Below, in pieces: positions 33,730 to 42,934 of a stretch of DNA of 64,000 bases (positions are counted from its first letter, which is position 1; every line of letters starts with the position of its first letter). The stretch lies in contig NZ_JAVRHK010000007.1 in the NCBI RefSeq assembly GCF_031846585.1, positions 62,001 through 126,000 of the forward strand, in the 5' to 3' direction. The notes below the pieces were generated by a model. It worked only from the letters and a program-made list of their open reading frames with translations. It did not search any database and was not told where the DNA came from. The DNA comes from Autumnicola musiva. Lineage in GTDB: Bacteria > Bacteroidota > Bacteroidia > Flavobacteriales > Flavobacteriaceae. The translations under genes and the position numbers were made by a program.

Positions 33730-34986
33730 TTAAAAATGCCAGTTTTCGGGCCAGAGGAAGATGGTAAGTAAGCCTATTGCTATGGAAAGCCCGAAACTAA
33801 GGGCAAGCCATTTTACAATTTTACCGGTTCCTATTATCATTGCCATTATTCCCTTGAAAAGCAGATTAGCCAGGGAAGCTAGCAGGATAAGTTTCCAGCC
33901 TAACTGAGTAGAAACTCCCCCGTTTTTAATCATTTTAGACATAGAAAGAGTGATGGCATCAACATCTGTAAGGCCACTGATAATTGCTACTACATAAAGC
34001 CCCTGATTCCCAAATTGTTCTTTTGTAAAGGCAACCAATAGCAAGATAAGCCCATATAATAATCCGAAAATAAGGGCGGCCTTAAATTGGGCCGGATTTT
34101 CGGGTTCAGGCAATTCACCTGTGTCTTTGTCTTTTTTAATATTATAAAAAAGCCAGGAGCAAATAAGGCACATTATTACAAAATTAAAAGCTATAGGCAT
34201 AGCCAGTTGTGGCAATTCGGCAGGTGCCACTACAGAAATCTCTATTAATACACGGGCAAGTGCAATAGCCGAAGCTGTGGTTATAATAAAAACCGCAATT
34301 TTAGCAATATCCGGCGCCTGTTTTTGTTTACGCGCAAAGCTTACTGTGGTGGCGGTACTGCTAATGAGCCCACCCAGAACTCCGTTGGAAATCACTCCGG
34401 AATCCTTGCCTACAAATTTGTAAATAAAATAACCAACCACGCTTAACCCTACAATAAATACCACCATTAGCCAGATATTATGCGGATTAAGCACATTATA
34501 AGGTCCATATGTTTGATCAGGAAGAACTGGTAAAATTATTAGTGAGATCCCCGCAAGAGTCATAATTGCAGAAACATCGGAGTCTTTTAGTTTGTCGATA
34601 AAATTATGAAGACGGGATTTTGCGTACAGCAGCATTGTAAGAAGGCCGCCTGCTATCACTCCTATTACACGGTTCCCCAAAACCAGGTATGCACCAATGG
34701 CGAACATGAGCAAAATAGCGACTTCAGTAGTTTTTCCGGGGTCTCTTTGATCTTCCTTACTTCTCCCGCCGGTGTAAACTAAAGCCGCCAGGGACAAACC
34801 AAGTGCCGGAAGTATAAATTCATTCTGCATGTCCCTGGTTAAAAATCCCGCCACAGCTCCAAGAATAGAGATTATTGTAAAAGTCCTTACCCCGGCAATA
34901 ACCTGGTGGGAATGCTCCCGCTGTAACCCCACAAGCATACCTAATCCCAGCGCAATTCCTAAAGTAGTTAAGTCATCATAGTTCAT
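33730..34986 (-). CDS. MgtC/SapB-like DUF4010 membrane protein
   Basis: The 418-residue inner-membrane protein has an N-terminal MgtC-like domain (LGIALGLGMLVGLQREHSH) and a DUF4010 C-terminal half (GVISNGVLGGLISSTATTVSFA, GLTDVDAITLSMSKMI), with about 12 predicted helices. Its function is unknown; some members are linked to magnesium or membrane potential. It is separated from the repair genes by 167 nt and is probably independent. Confidence 0.88.
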   Translation of the reverse strand: MNYDDLTTLGIALGLGMLVGLQREHSHQVIAGVRTFTIISILGAVAGFLTRDMQNEFILPALGLSLAALVYTGGRSKEDQRDPGKTTEVAILLMFAIGAYLVLGNRVIGVIAGGLLTMLLYAKSRLHNFIDKLKDSDVSAIMTLAGISLIILPVLPDQTYGPYNVLNPHNIWLMVVFIVGLSVVGYFIYKFVGKDSGVISNGVLGGLISSTATTVSFARKQKQAPDIAKIAVFIITTASAIALARVLIEISVVAPAELPQLAMPIAFNFVIMCLICSWLFYNIKKDKDTGELPEPENPAQFKAALIFGLLYGLILLLVAFTKEQFGNQGLYVVAIISGLTDVDAITLSMSKMIKNGGVSTQLGWKLILLASLANLLFKGIMAMIIGTGKIVKWLALSFGLSIAIGLLTIFLWPENWHF

Positions 34987-35033
34987 AACCCGTTAAAATA
35001 AATAATCCCTGAAGATTAGAAGATCTGCTTAAA

Positions 35034-35189
35034 ATGAAATTAACATTTAAATTACCATTGCCCGGTGAGGACTTCATGACTGCACTGCTAAAGGAAATAA
35101 GAGACGGGATTCAACTTTATAGTGAATTCAAGGCCATATTCAGGGTTATTAATTTCAGAAGAAAAAATATCCTGCTATACAAGGTTTAA
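35034..35189 (+). CDS. Possible small hypothetical ORF (weak)
   Basis: A 51-codon ORF starting MKLTFKLPLPGEDF lies alone in the 330-nt gap between the DUF4010 and pyrophosphatase genes. Its composition is plausible for protein (mixed charged and hydrophobic), but no motif, promoter or partner supports it. Nothing else was seen in this gap. Confidence 0.2.
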   Translation: MKLTFKLPLPGEDFMTALLKEIRDGIQLYSEFKAIFRVINFRRKNILLYKV

Positions 35190-35316
35190 GTGAATTTCAG
35201 TTAGCTTCTGAAATTGATATGCTGTAATTTTGAATGATAGATTTTATTATTGCCTTGACATATAATATTGTTTATTTGAAACTCCTCATTATTAATTGCC
35301 AATTATCAATTGTTCA

Positions 35317-37602
35317 TTACCTCTGTTCGATGTTCCGTTGTACCTCCCTGCTTACCTTTTCCACTTTAGAAACCTGCGTCTGCTCTTCCCTTACCTCTTC
35401 GGCATCAGTGGTATGGCCACCTAAAATTGGCGCCAGCACAAGACCAATAAGACAGGTTAATTTAATAAGTATATTCATGGATGGTCCTGATGTGTCTTTA
35501 AAAGGATCTCCAACCGTATCACCGGTGACTGCCGCTTTATGGGCATCAGAACCTTTATAGGTCATCTCCCCATTAATCATTACCCCGGCTTCAAAAGATT
35601 TTTTCGCATTGTCCCATGCACCGCCGGCATTGTTCTGAAATATAGCCCACAGGACTCCGCTTACCGTTACCCCGGCCATATATCCCCCTAACATCTCGGC
35701 AATCAGAACTTTTTCATAACCGAATACCATTGGCAAAAGGGCAATTAGAATAGGAAAACCAATAGTCAAAACTCCAGGCAACAACATTTCCTTAAGTGCT
35801 GCATTTGTTGAGATCTCCACACATTTATCGTACTGCGGTTTTGCGGTCCCTTCCAAAATTCCCGGGATTTCTTTAAACTGCCTTCTAACCTCATTTACCA
35901 TTTGCATGGCGGCTTTTCCCACAGAACTCATAGCCAGAGCTGAAAATACCACCGGTACCATTCCGCCTACAAATAACATGGCCAGTACAGGTGCTTTAAA
36001 AATGTTTATTCCGTCTATTCCTGTAAAAGTAACGTATGCTGCAAAAAGTGCCAGGGAAGTAAGTGCTGCTGAAGCAATGGCAAAACCTTTCCCGGTAGCT
36101 GCGGTGGTATTTCCCACGGAATCCAGTATATCTGTTCGCTCTCTAACCTCGGCGGGAAGTTCGCTCATTTCTGCAATTCCCCCGGCATTATCTGAAATTG
36201 GCCCGAAAGCATCAATGGCAAGTTGCATGGCAGTGGTAGCCATCATTGCTGAAGCTGCCAAAGCCACTCCGTAAAAACCTGCAAAGGCATAAGAAGCCCA
36301 TATTGCTACCGCGAAAAGCAATACTGAAGAAAATGTGGAAATCATTCCGGTAGAAAGCCCGGCGATAATATTTGTAGCCGCCCCGGTGCTGGAATTCTGA
36401 ACAATTGAAAGCACTGGCTTTTTTCCCAGGCCTGTATAATATTCGGTTACTGCAGAAATAATTCCGCCTACACCTATTCCCACAAGCGTGGCATAAAAAA
36501 CGCGCATGGAAGAAATATTCACAAATTCAAAGCCTTCGCGTCCACCCACAAAAAAGCCCATTTTCATGGTATTTTCAGGCAACATCCAACGTACAAGAAA
36601 AAAGCTGGTAACAGCCACCAGAGCTATGGAAACCCAGTTTCCAATATTCAATGCTTTCTGTACCTCATTTTCTTTGGCATTATTGTCTTTTATTTTAACC
36701 AGTAAAGTACCGATGATTGAAATAATAATCCCGGCACCGGCGATTGCAACAGGCAAAAGAATGGGGCCTATTCCGCCGAAACCTTCAGCAACAATATTAC
36801 CGCCCATGTCTTCAATAATATAATTTCCCAGCACCATGGCAGCCAGTACAGTGGCTACATAACTTCCAAATAAATCGGCGCCCATTCCTGCCACGTCTCC
36901 CACATTATCCCCTACGTTATCTGCTATAGTCGCAGGGTTGCGAGGGTCATCTTCAGGAATCCCGGCTTCCACTTTTCCAACCAGGTCGGCTCCCACATCG
37001 GCTGCCTTGGTATAAATTCCGCCGCCCACACGGGCAAAAAGTGCAATAGATTCTGCTCCAAGAGAAAATCCTGCCAGGGTTTCCAATACTACGGTCATGT
37101 CTAAAGTATTGGTCCATTCCGCATCCATAAAGTAGTAGAAGAAAAAGATAAAGAACAGGCTAAGGCCCAAAACTGCAAGACCGGCAACGCCCAACCCCAT
37201 AACTGTACCGCCTCCAAAAGAGATCTTTAAAGCTTTAGGTAAACTGGTTCTTGCCGCCTGAGTAGTACGCACATTGGTTTGGGTAGCGATCTTCATGCCC
37301 ATATTTCCTGCCAGAGCTGAAAAGAATGCACCAAAAATGAATGCAATTATGATTAGCCAGTGAGTGGTAGGAACAACAAAAGCAATTGCTGCCAGCGCAA
37401 TGCTTGCACCAATAACAAAAATGCTTAATAACTTATATTCTGCTTTAAGAAAGGCAAGAGCCCCTTCATAAATGTGTGAGGAAATATCTATCATTTTTCC
37501 ATCGCCGGAATCCTGTTTTAAAACCCAGGATCTTTTGAACCACATATAAAGCAGCCCGAGAACCGCCATTACAGCAGGCATGTATATCATTATTGATTCC
37601 AT
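35317..37602 (-). CDS. hppA: Membrane-bound ion-translocating pyrophosphatase
   Basis: This 761-residue protein couples hydrolysis of cytoplasmic pyrophosphate to Na+ or H+ export. About 16 helices are expected. The active-site segments are DVGADLVGKVEAGIPEDDPRNPA, TIADNVGDNVGDVAGMGADLFGS and DAFGPISDNAGGIAEM. The C-terminal VGNTTAATGKGFAI, with Ala where K+-independent enzymes have Lys, indicates a K+-dependent type, so Na+ pumping is possible. It lies 118 nt from the soluble pyrophosphatase gene, but a terminator intervenes. Confidence 0.97.
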   Translation of the reverse strand: MESIMIYMPAVMAVLGLLYMWFKRSWVLKQDSGDGKMIDISSHIYEGALAFLKAEYKLLSIFVIGASIALAAIAFVVPTTHWLIIIAFIFGAFFSALAGNMGMKIATQTNVRTTQAARTSLPKALKISFGGGTVMGLGVAGLAVLGLSLFFIFFFYYFMDAEWTNTLDMTVVLETLAGFSLGAESIALFARVGGGIYTKAADVGADLVGKVEAGIPEDDPRNPATIADNVGDNVGDVAGMGADLFGSYVATVLAAMVLGNYIIEDMGGNIVAEGFGGIGPILLPVAIAGAGIIISIIGTLLVKIKDNNAKENEVQKALNIGNWVSIALVAVTSFFLVRWMLPENTMKMGFFVGGREGFEFVNISSMRVFYATLVGIGVGGIISAVTEYYTGLGKKPVLSIVQNSSTGAATNIIAGLSTGMISTFSSVLLFAVAIWASYAFAGFYGVALAASAMMATTAMQLAIDAFGPISDNAGGIAEMSELPAEVRERTDILDSVGNTTAATGKGFAIASAALTSLALFAAYVTFTGIDGINIFKAPVLAMLFVGGMVPVVFSALAMSSVGKAAMQMVNEVRRQFKEIPGILEGTAKPQYDKCVEISTNAALKEMLLPGVLTIGFPILIALLPMVFGYEKVLIAEMLGGYMAGVTVSGVLWAIFQNNAGGAWDNAKKSFEAGVMINGEMTYKGSDAHKAAVTGDTVGDPFKDTSGPSMNILIKLTCLIGLVLAPILGGHTTDAEEVREEQTQVSKVEKVSREVQRNIEQR

Positions 37603-37655
37603 AAATTATTAATTGTAAGTTAATTACAGCTAATGTAGTAAATCAATAATAATTA

Positions 37656-37690
37656 AAAAAGCAATAATTTTTTAAGATTATTGCTTTTAA
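37656..37690 (-). terminator. Terminator between the soluble and membrane pyrophosphatase genes
   Basis: AAAAGCAATAAT and ATTATTGCTTTT form a 12-bp AT-rich stem with flanking A and T tracts, so it separates the two pyrophosphatase units. Confidence 0.72.
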
Positions 37691-37720
37691 ATCATTAATT
37701 GTATAAGGATTTTATTGTGA

Positions 37721-38233
37721 TTATATCCCAAACTTACTTTTATCTCCATCATAATTCTCAAATCTCTCCACACATTGTCTAATAATTTCACGTGCTTCTG
37801 CCGCGTCACCAAAATCACCGGTATCTACTTTTTTCTTCTCAAGATCCTTATAAACCTTGAAGAAATGCTCTATTTCCTTCAACATATGGCCGTTTAGCTC
37901 CTTTAAATCATTTAACCTATTCCAGATAGGATCAGATACGGGAACACAAATTATTTTTTCATCAGGACCTTTTTCATCTGCCATGTGGAAAACCCCTATA
38001 GGCTTTACTTCCATTACAATTCCCGGGAAGGTAGGTTCAGAAACCAACACCAACACATCAAGCGGATCACTGTCCTGCGCAAGGGTGTTTGGGATAAATC
38101 CATAATCTGCCGGGTACATCATGGAGGAAAAGATCATACGATCATAACGGACTTTCTTAAGATCAAAATCGTATTCATATTTGTTTCTACTCCCTTTCGG
38201 GATTTCTATCATTACGTCAAAAGTTTCAGACAT
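37721..38233 (-). CDS. ppa: Soluble inorganic pyrophosphatase, family I
   Basis: This 170-residue enzyme hydrolyses cytoplasmic pyrophosphate. It contains EIPKGSRNKYEYD, the metal-binding DYGFIPNTLAQDSDPLDVLVL and KGPDEKIICVPVSDP. The ATG ending at 38233 gives the normal MSETFDVMIEIPKGS start. It lies downstream of the DUF5686 gene by 64 nt on the same strand. Confidence 0.96.
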   Translation of the reverse strand: MSETFDVMIEIPKGSRNKYEYDFDLKKVRYDRMIFSSMMYPADYGFIPNTLAQDSDPLDVLVLVSEPTFPGIVMEVKPIGVFHMADEKGPDEKIICVPVSDPIWNRLNDLKELNGHMLKEIEHFFKVYKDLEKKKVDTGDFGDAAEAREIIRQCVERFENYDGDKSKFGI

Positions 38234-38297
38234 TTTTATATGTTTTTCTATTTCTAAGGGCGACAAATATAAGTAATTCCACTTTTAATTAATGTTA

Positions 38298-40784
38298 TTA
38301 AAAGTGTAAACCCATAGAAGCTGTAATGGCGAATGACCTGGCATCCAGATTATCAAAATAATTTCCGCGGAAATGTGCATCCAGCCGCAGGAATTTTAAA
38401 ATATTCCCAATCCCTAAACTATACTCCCAGTAAGGCCCGTCTTCAGGAGCTTGTAAAAGCAGGCCGGAAGCATTAATTGCTTTATTTTCTTCGGAAAGGG
38501 ATCCCCATACAGCCCTTGCCCCAACTATTTCCCTGAGATTAAGGTCACGAATTAAAGGTATCCTTGAAAACAATCTTCCGTTAAAATTATGTTCCAGGTG
38601 AGCTGAAAGATAAGTATCAGTCACAAATTCATAAAAATTGAGCACCGGAAAGGAGTTGTAGGTAGCAAAGTAGGTTTGATTTCCCGGAACCACACTTAAC
38701 AACCCCAGGGGTACATTTCCGAAGTTTTTACCTGCTTCAAGATTAACATAAGACCTTCCTAAACCACCAATCTTTAAAGGCTGATTATAAAAAAACTGCA
38801 CCCGCTCATAATCAAAATCACTGTTAAAGATGTCTTTTACGCCTATACAGTAGTTGAGAAAGAAGGTGGGGAAATCTTCTTCATTTATTATCTCCCTTTC
38901 CACCCCATAACCTACAGTTTCCCTACCCGGGGTAAAAGTAAGAATAGTAGATATCTCGGTTTGCTTAATTTCAGAACTGGTGGTTGTATAAGAATCATCA
39001 ATGTAATAATCCAGGCTAAATTCCGGCGAAGCAGATTCCATAGTTCTGTAGGAACCACCAACACGTACAGTAAAATTTTTGATTGGTTCCAGTTCAAAAT
39101 TAAGCGCAGTAAGATTTATGGAAGTAAGTTTGTTGTTATCACCTACACTAATTATAGAGGAAGAAGCAAGGCTCCTGCCCAGGATATCTGTACTATTGGT
39201 AAGGCTGGCGCCCAGCTGCTCCACATCCCTGCGATTGCCGCCGGAAATAATAAGCCGCAGTTTTTTATCCAGGAGCAATTTGCCCGAAATTCCATATTTG
39301 AACTTGTTATCCTTAAAGCCGTACGCTCCGTAGCCTTCAATACGCCAAAGGTCATTTTGGCCAAAATACGTCCTTCCCCCAAGCCGTGTCCTAAAACCCT
39401 CTACCTGATTATACCCAAACAGGGAATACACCGGGCCAAAATCCCAGCCATCAAATTCCACATAACCCGATTCTGCTATAGTCACCAAATCGTATAACCG
39501 GTTAAAAGCTTTTGTTTGTTTCAGGGAATCCAGCATCACGTAGATATCTTTTTCCTGGGAACTTAATGGTTCACGACGATTTTCTTCCCAAAAACCATCA
39601 CTCCTACTGTATATTTCCTGCTTTTGTTTATAAACAGCTTTTTTATAAAAGCTGCGGGGCTTCTCTTTATTAAAATGATAATCGTTATAAAGCACAGTTT
39701 TTTTTCCATAAATACCGCCTGATTTATCTTTTTTATCATAAGAGAAATCCACCATAAAGAAGTCCCTGGTAAGCAAAAAAACCGAATCGTTAAGTACATT
39801 AAATTCCTGCTCTATATAAACATTTCGCACCCAATTAATATTAGCATCTTTGGAGGTCTCCAGGTTTATTTTTTTTATTGCCCAGGTAGAATCGTTTACC
39901 CAAAAATTGCCTTTAAAAGTCAATTCATTCTGCCTTCGTGGATAATATATTATATTGTAACAAAGCTTATCTTCAATATAAGCCGTATCTGCTAGAACAT
40001 AATTATAGGTATTGATTCCGGTTTGCGAAAGTGGACTCACAAAGCTTTTATCAAAAAACTTCAGGTAATTATCATAAATATCATACTCATCGTAGACATC
40101 TTTGACCATGGCAATTAAATTCTGATTTTCACTAAACCCGGAATTTTTATTGCCTAAAACCTCTTCTGTTTTTTCTCCAATAATATTATCACCGTAAACT
40201 CTGGAAACAGATTCGTTGATAAAGACCGGCAGATAGGTTTTCCCAGTAAGATTGTTGGTATCGGCATAATCAAAAATAAATTCCATCCCATTGAAAAGAG
40301 GGTTTTTGACTACCGTACTGTCTATACCATTCAGATCAAATTCCAGTTTTTCATATTTTTGAAATTGGTATTGATCAAATGCCTTTACGCCATTCTTCCT
40401 TTTATTTTTCCATATCTTTTTCAGAATATCAACAGCCGGATTATTCTTTTTTGAAGTTTTTCCACTCACAAGCCTTACTTCCCCCAATTGATCTGTCTTT
40501 TCTTCCAGCACTATTTTCATTTCCACACTTACAGGATTTTCCAGTGGAACCACCCTGGTACGATATCCTAATAGTGAAAAGACCACTGTTCTGAAGTTTC
40601 GCGGAGACTGCAGGTAGAATTTCCCATCCTCATTGGTAGTGGTACCTTCTGAAGAATTTTGGAAAACCACATTGGCAAATGGCACCGGGGCTCCATTATT
40701 ATCTACTACCTCCCCACTTATTCTGGTTTGGGAAACCGCACCCAAAGCGCACAGCAAAAAGAGGAAGAAAATTTCTTTTTTCAT
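38298..40784 (-). CDS. DUF5686 outer-membrane protein with carboxypeptidase-like regulatory domain
   Basis: The 828-residue product has a signal peptide (FFLFLLCALGAVSQ), an N-terminal CarboxypepD_reg-like beta sandwich (ISGEVVDNNGAPVPFANVVFQNSSEGTTTNEDGKF, split over residues 20-55) and a long beta-strand-rich part typical of DUF5686, predicted to form an outer-membrane barrel ending in an aromatic residue (SMGLHF). It resembles TonB-receptor-related proteins in its N-terminus but has no plug. Function unknown. Confidence 0.87.
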   Translation of the reverse strand: MKKEIFFLFLLCALGAVSQTRISGEVVDNNGAPVPFANVVFQNSSEGTTTNEDGKFYLQSPRNFRTVVFSLLGYRTRVVPLENPVSVEMKIVLEEKTDQLGEVRLVSGKTSKKNNPAVDILKKIWKNKRKNGVKAFDQYQFQKYEKLEFDLNGIDSTVVKNPLFNGMEFIFDYADTNNLTGKTYLPVFINESVSRVYGDNIIGEKTEEVLGNKNSGFSENQNLIAMVKDVYDEYDIYDNYLKFFDKSFVSPLSQTGINTYNYVLADTAYIEDKLCYNIIYYPRRQNELTFKGNFWVNDSTWAIKKINLETSKDANINWVRNVYIEQEFNVLNDSVFLLTRDFFMVDFSYDKKDKSGGIYGKKTVLYNDYHFNKEKPRSFYKKAVYKQKQEIYSRSDGFWEENRREPLSSQEKDIYVMLDSLKQTKAFNRLYDLVTIAESGYVEFDGWDFGPVYSLFGYNQVEGFRTRLGGRTYFGQNDLWRIEGYGAYGFKDNKFKYGISGKLLLDKKLRLIISGGNRRDVEQLGASLTNSTDILGRSLASSSIISVGDNNKLTSINLTALNFELEPIKNFTVRVGGSYRTMESASPEFSLDYYIDDSYTTTSSEIKQTEISTILTFTPGRETVGYGVEREIINEEDFPTFFLNYCIGVKDIFNSDFDYERVQFFYNQPLKIGGLGRSYVNLEAGKNFGNVPLGLLSVVPGNQTYFATYNSFPVLNFYEFVTDTYLSAHLEHNFNGRLFSRIPLIRDLNLREIVGARAVWGSLSEENKAINASGLLLQAPEDGPYWEYSLGIGNILKFLRLDAHFRGNYFDNLDARSFAITASMGLHF

Positions 40785-40792
40785 ACAGGGGC

Positions 40793-40824
40793 AAAAAAAA
40801 ACTTCATCGGTTAAGATGAAGTTT
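40793..40824 (-). terminator. Terminator after the PDH E1-beta gene
   Basis: AAACTTCATC and GATGAAGTTT pair around TTAACC and are followed by a long T tract on the minus strand. It separates the E1-beta gene from the DUF5686 gene. Confidence 0.85.
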
Positions 40825-40843
40825 CAAAGATAAGTTTATATCA

Positions 40844-41821
40844 CTATTTGTAAAGTACCTTTTTTACGGCTTTTATTACGTCTTTGCTCTCTGGCAACCA
40901 TTCCTTCAATAGCACCGGGGAATAAGGTGCAGGAGTATCGGCAGTGTTTATTTTAATAATTGGAGCATCCAGATAATCAAAAGCTTTTTCCTGAACCTGA
41001 TAGGTGATTTCAGTAGAAATATTTCCAAATGGCCAGGATTCTTCAAGAATTACCAATCGGTTTGTTTTCTTAACAGATTTGATAATGGCATCATGATCCA
41101 TTGGGCGAATTGTTCTAAGATCAATAATCTCACAGGAAATATCTTCTTTTTCCAATTCTTCAGCTGCTTTGTAGGCTTCCTTGATTATTTTTCCAAAGGA
41201 AACAATAGTGACATCTGTACCTTCACGCTTTATATCAGCTTTCCCTATTTCAATAGTATATTCTTCTTCAGGAACTTCACCTTTATCCCCGTACATCTGC
41301 TCACTTTCCATGAAAATAACAGGATCATCATCACGAATTGCAGATTTCAGCAATCCTTTTGCATCATAAGGATTTGAAGGTACAATTACTTTTAAACCGG
41401 GACAGTTGGCATACCAGCTCTCAAAAGCCTGGGAGTGTGTGGCCCCTAATTGTCCGGCAGAACCTGTTGGGCCCCTGAAAACAATTGGAATATTAAACTG
41501 TCCACCACTCATCTGGCGCATTTTAGCCGCGTTGTTTATTATTTGGTCAATTCCAACCAGAGAGAAATTAAAGGTCATAAATTCAATAATCGGGCGGTTA
41601 CCGTTCATTGCACTTCCCACTCCAATTCCGGAGAAACCAAGCTCAGAAATAGGGGTATCGATTATACGATCGGGACCAAACTCATCCAACATCCCCTTAG
41701 ACGCTTTATAGGCGCCATTATATTCGGCTACTTCCTCACCCATAAGATAAATGGTGTCGTCTTTGCGCATTTCTTCGCTCATTGCCTGCTGAATGGCTTC
41801 CCTAAATTGAATTGTCTTCAT
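40844..41821 (-). CDS. pdhB: Pyruvate dehydrogenase E1 component, beta subunit
   Basis: This 325-residue transketolase-like subunit binds thiamine diphosphate with E1-alpha to decarboxylate pyruvate. It starts MKTIQFREAIQQAMSEEM and has the EEVAEYNGAYKASKGML, RQMSGGQFNIPIVFRGP and HSQAFESWYANCPGLKV motifs. E1-alpha and E2 are not next to it, so the complex is dispersed in this genome. It is divergent from etfB with a 298-nt gap holding the operator-like palindrome at 42042-42059. Confidence 0.94.
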   Translation of the reverse strand: MKTIQFREAIQQAMSEEMRKDDTIYLMGEEVAEYNGAYKASKGMLDEFGPDRIIDTPISELGFSGIGVGSAMNGNRPIIEFMTFNFSLVGIDQIINNAAKMRQMSGGQFNIPIVFRGPTGSAGQLGATHSQAFESWYANCPGLKVIVPSNPYDAKGLLKSAIRDDDPVIFMESEQMYGDKGEVPEEEYTIEIGKADIKREGTDVTIVSFGKIIKEAYKAAEELEKEDISCEIIDLRTIRPMDHDAIIKSVKKTNRLVILEESWPFGNISTEITYQVQEKAFDYLDAPIIKINTADTPAPYSPVLLKEWLPESKDVIKAVKKVLYK

Positions 41822-42041
41822 TATAATGTATTATAATTATTGTAAAACTTGCGAGAACAAAAATAGTAATTCAATAAAGTTTTCAGCACAATAGCATGAC
41901 AAAAATTTAGCATATTTAACGCTGAAGGGAATATTTAGTTATTTTACCTATAAAACCACTAATCCCGCACGTTTTAATTCCCTATCCACCCGGATTTTTC
42001 TTCACATTAGCGTTAAAATTCGGTAGAAATTTAACAAATTT

Positions 42042-42059
42042 TACTATGCATGCATAGTA
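42042..42059. promoter_or_regulatory. Perfect 18-bp palindrome, candidate operator upstream of etfBA
   Basis: TACTATGCATGCATAGTA is an exact palindrome. A further TACTAT half-site (42062-42067) makes ATAGTA-TT-TACTAT, a second overlapping inverted repeat. It lies about 60 nt before etfB and upstream of its likely -7 region, a position suited to a dimeric repressor or activator. The regulator is not encoded nearby. Confidence 0.6.
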
Positions 42060-42119
42060 TTTACTATTTAAATTATGTACCTTCGTGATCAAACGATTTA
42101 TTAAAAAACGACCTTATAT

Positions 42120-42866
42120 ATGAAAATCTTAGTATGTATTAGTCACGTACCTGATACTACCTCTAAAATTAATTTTACCGAAGGGGATGTCAAATTTGAT
42201 ATTAATGGTGTACAGTTTGTTATTAATCCTAATGATGAGTTTGGACTTACCCGGGCAATGTGGTTTAAGGAGAAGCAGGGAGCTACTGTGGATATTATAA
42301 ATGTTGGAGGCCCGGAAACCGAACCTACGCTTAGAAAAGCGTTGGCCATTGGTGCCGATAGTGCCATACGTATAAACATGACACCAACAGATAGTTTTCA
42401 GGTAGCTAAAGAACTTTCCGGTGCTGTTAAAGATGGAGACTACGATCTTGTTATTGCCGGCCGTGAATCTATAGACTATAACGGTGGAATGGTACCGGGA
42501 ATGCTTGCCACTATTTTAGGCGCAAATTTTGTTACCAATTGTATAGGCCTTGAAATAGAGGGAGATAAGGCTACTGCTATTCGCGAAATAGATGGCGGAA
42601 AAGAAACTTTAACCGCCGCTTTACCACTTGTAATAGCAGGCCAAAAAGGACTGGTGGAAGAGAGTGACCTTAAAATTCCAAATATGAGAGGAATTATGCA
42701 GGCACGTAAGAAGCCGCTGAAAGTTGTGGAACCTTCACAATCTGAAACCAGAACCGAAGCTGTCAAGTTTGAAAAACCTGCTCCAAAAGGAGAAGTGAAA
42801 ATGATTGACCCCGATAATCTGGACGAACTTATAGACCTTCTTCATAATGAAGCCAAGGCTATCTAA
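42120..42866 (+). CDS. etfB: Electron transfer flavoprotein beta subunit
   Basis: This 248-residue subunit binds AMP and forms the ETF heterodimer that receives electrons from acyl-CoA dehydrogenases. The start KILVCISHVPDTTSKINF, the AGRESIDYNGGMVPGMLA segment and the recognition loop LPLVIAGQKGLVEESDLKIPNMRGIMQARKK (residues about 166-198) are characteristic. It is followed by etfA 68 nt downstream and probably serves the acyl-CoA dehydrogenase at 17832-19196. Confidence 0.96.
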   Translation: MKILVCISHVPDTTSKINFTEGDVKFDINGVQFVINPNDEFGLTRAMWFKEKQGATVDIINVGGPETEPTLRKALAIGADSAIRINMTPTDSFQVAKELSGAVKDGDYDLVIAGRESIDYNGGMVPGMLATILGANFVTNCIGLEIEGDKATAIREIDGGKETLTAALPLVIAGQKGLVEESDLKIPNMRGIMQARKKPLKVVEPSQSETRTEAVKFEKPAPKGEVKMIDPDNLDELIDLLHNEAKAI

Positions 42867-42934
42867 GAAGCTGAAAGAAAAAAACTAAGTAGTAATTGAC
42901 TTCCGCTTTCGCGGACACACCAAAATACAAAAGC

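Noticed and set aside
35034..35189. Small ORF as a confident gene
   Set aside because: It has no motif, promoter or neighbour support; it is listed only at low confidence.
38961..39497. 178-codon ORF antisense to the DUF5686 gene
   Set aside because: Its composition is that of a reverse reading of beta-strand-rich coding sequence; no promoter or motif.
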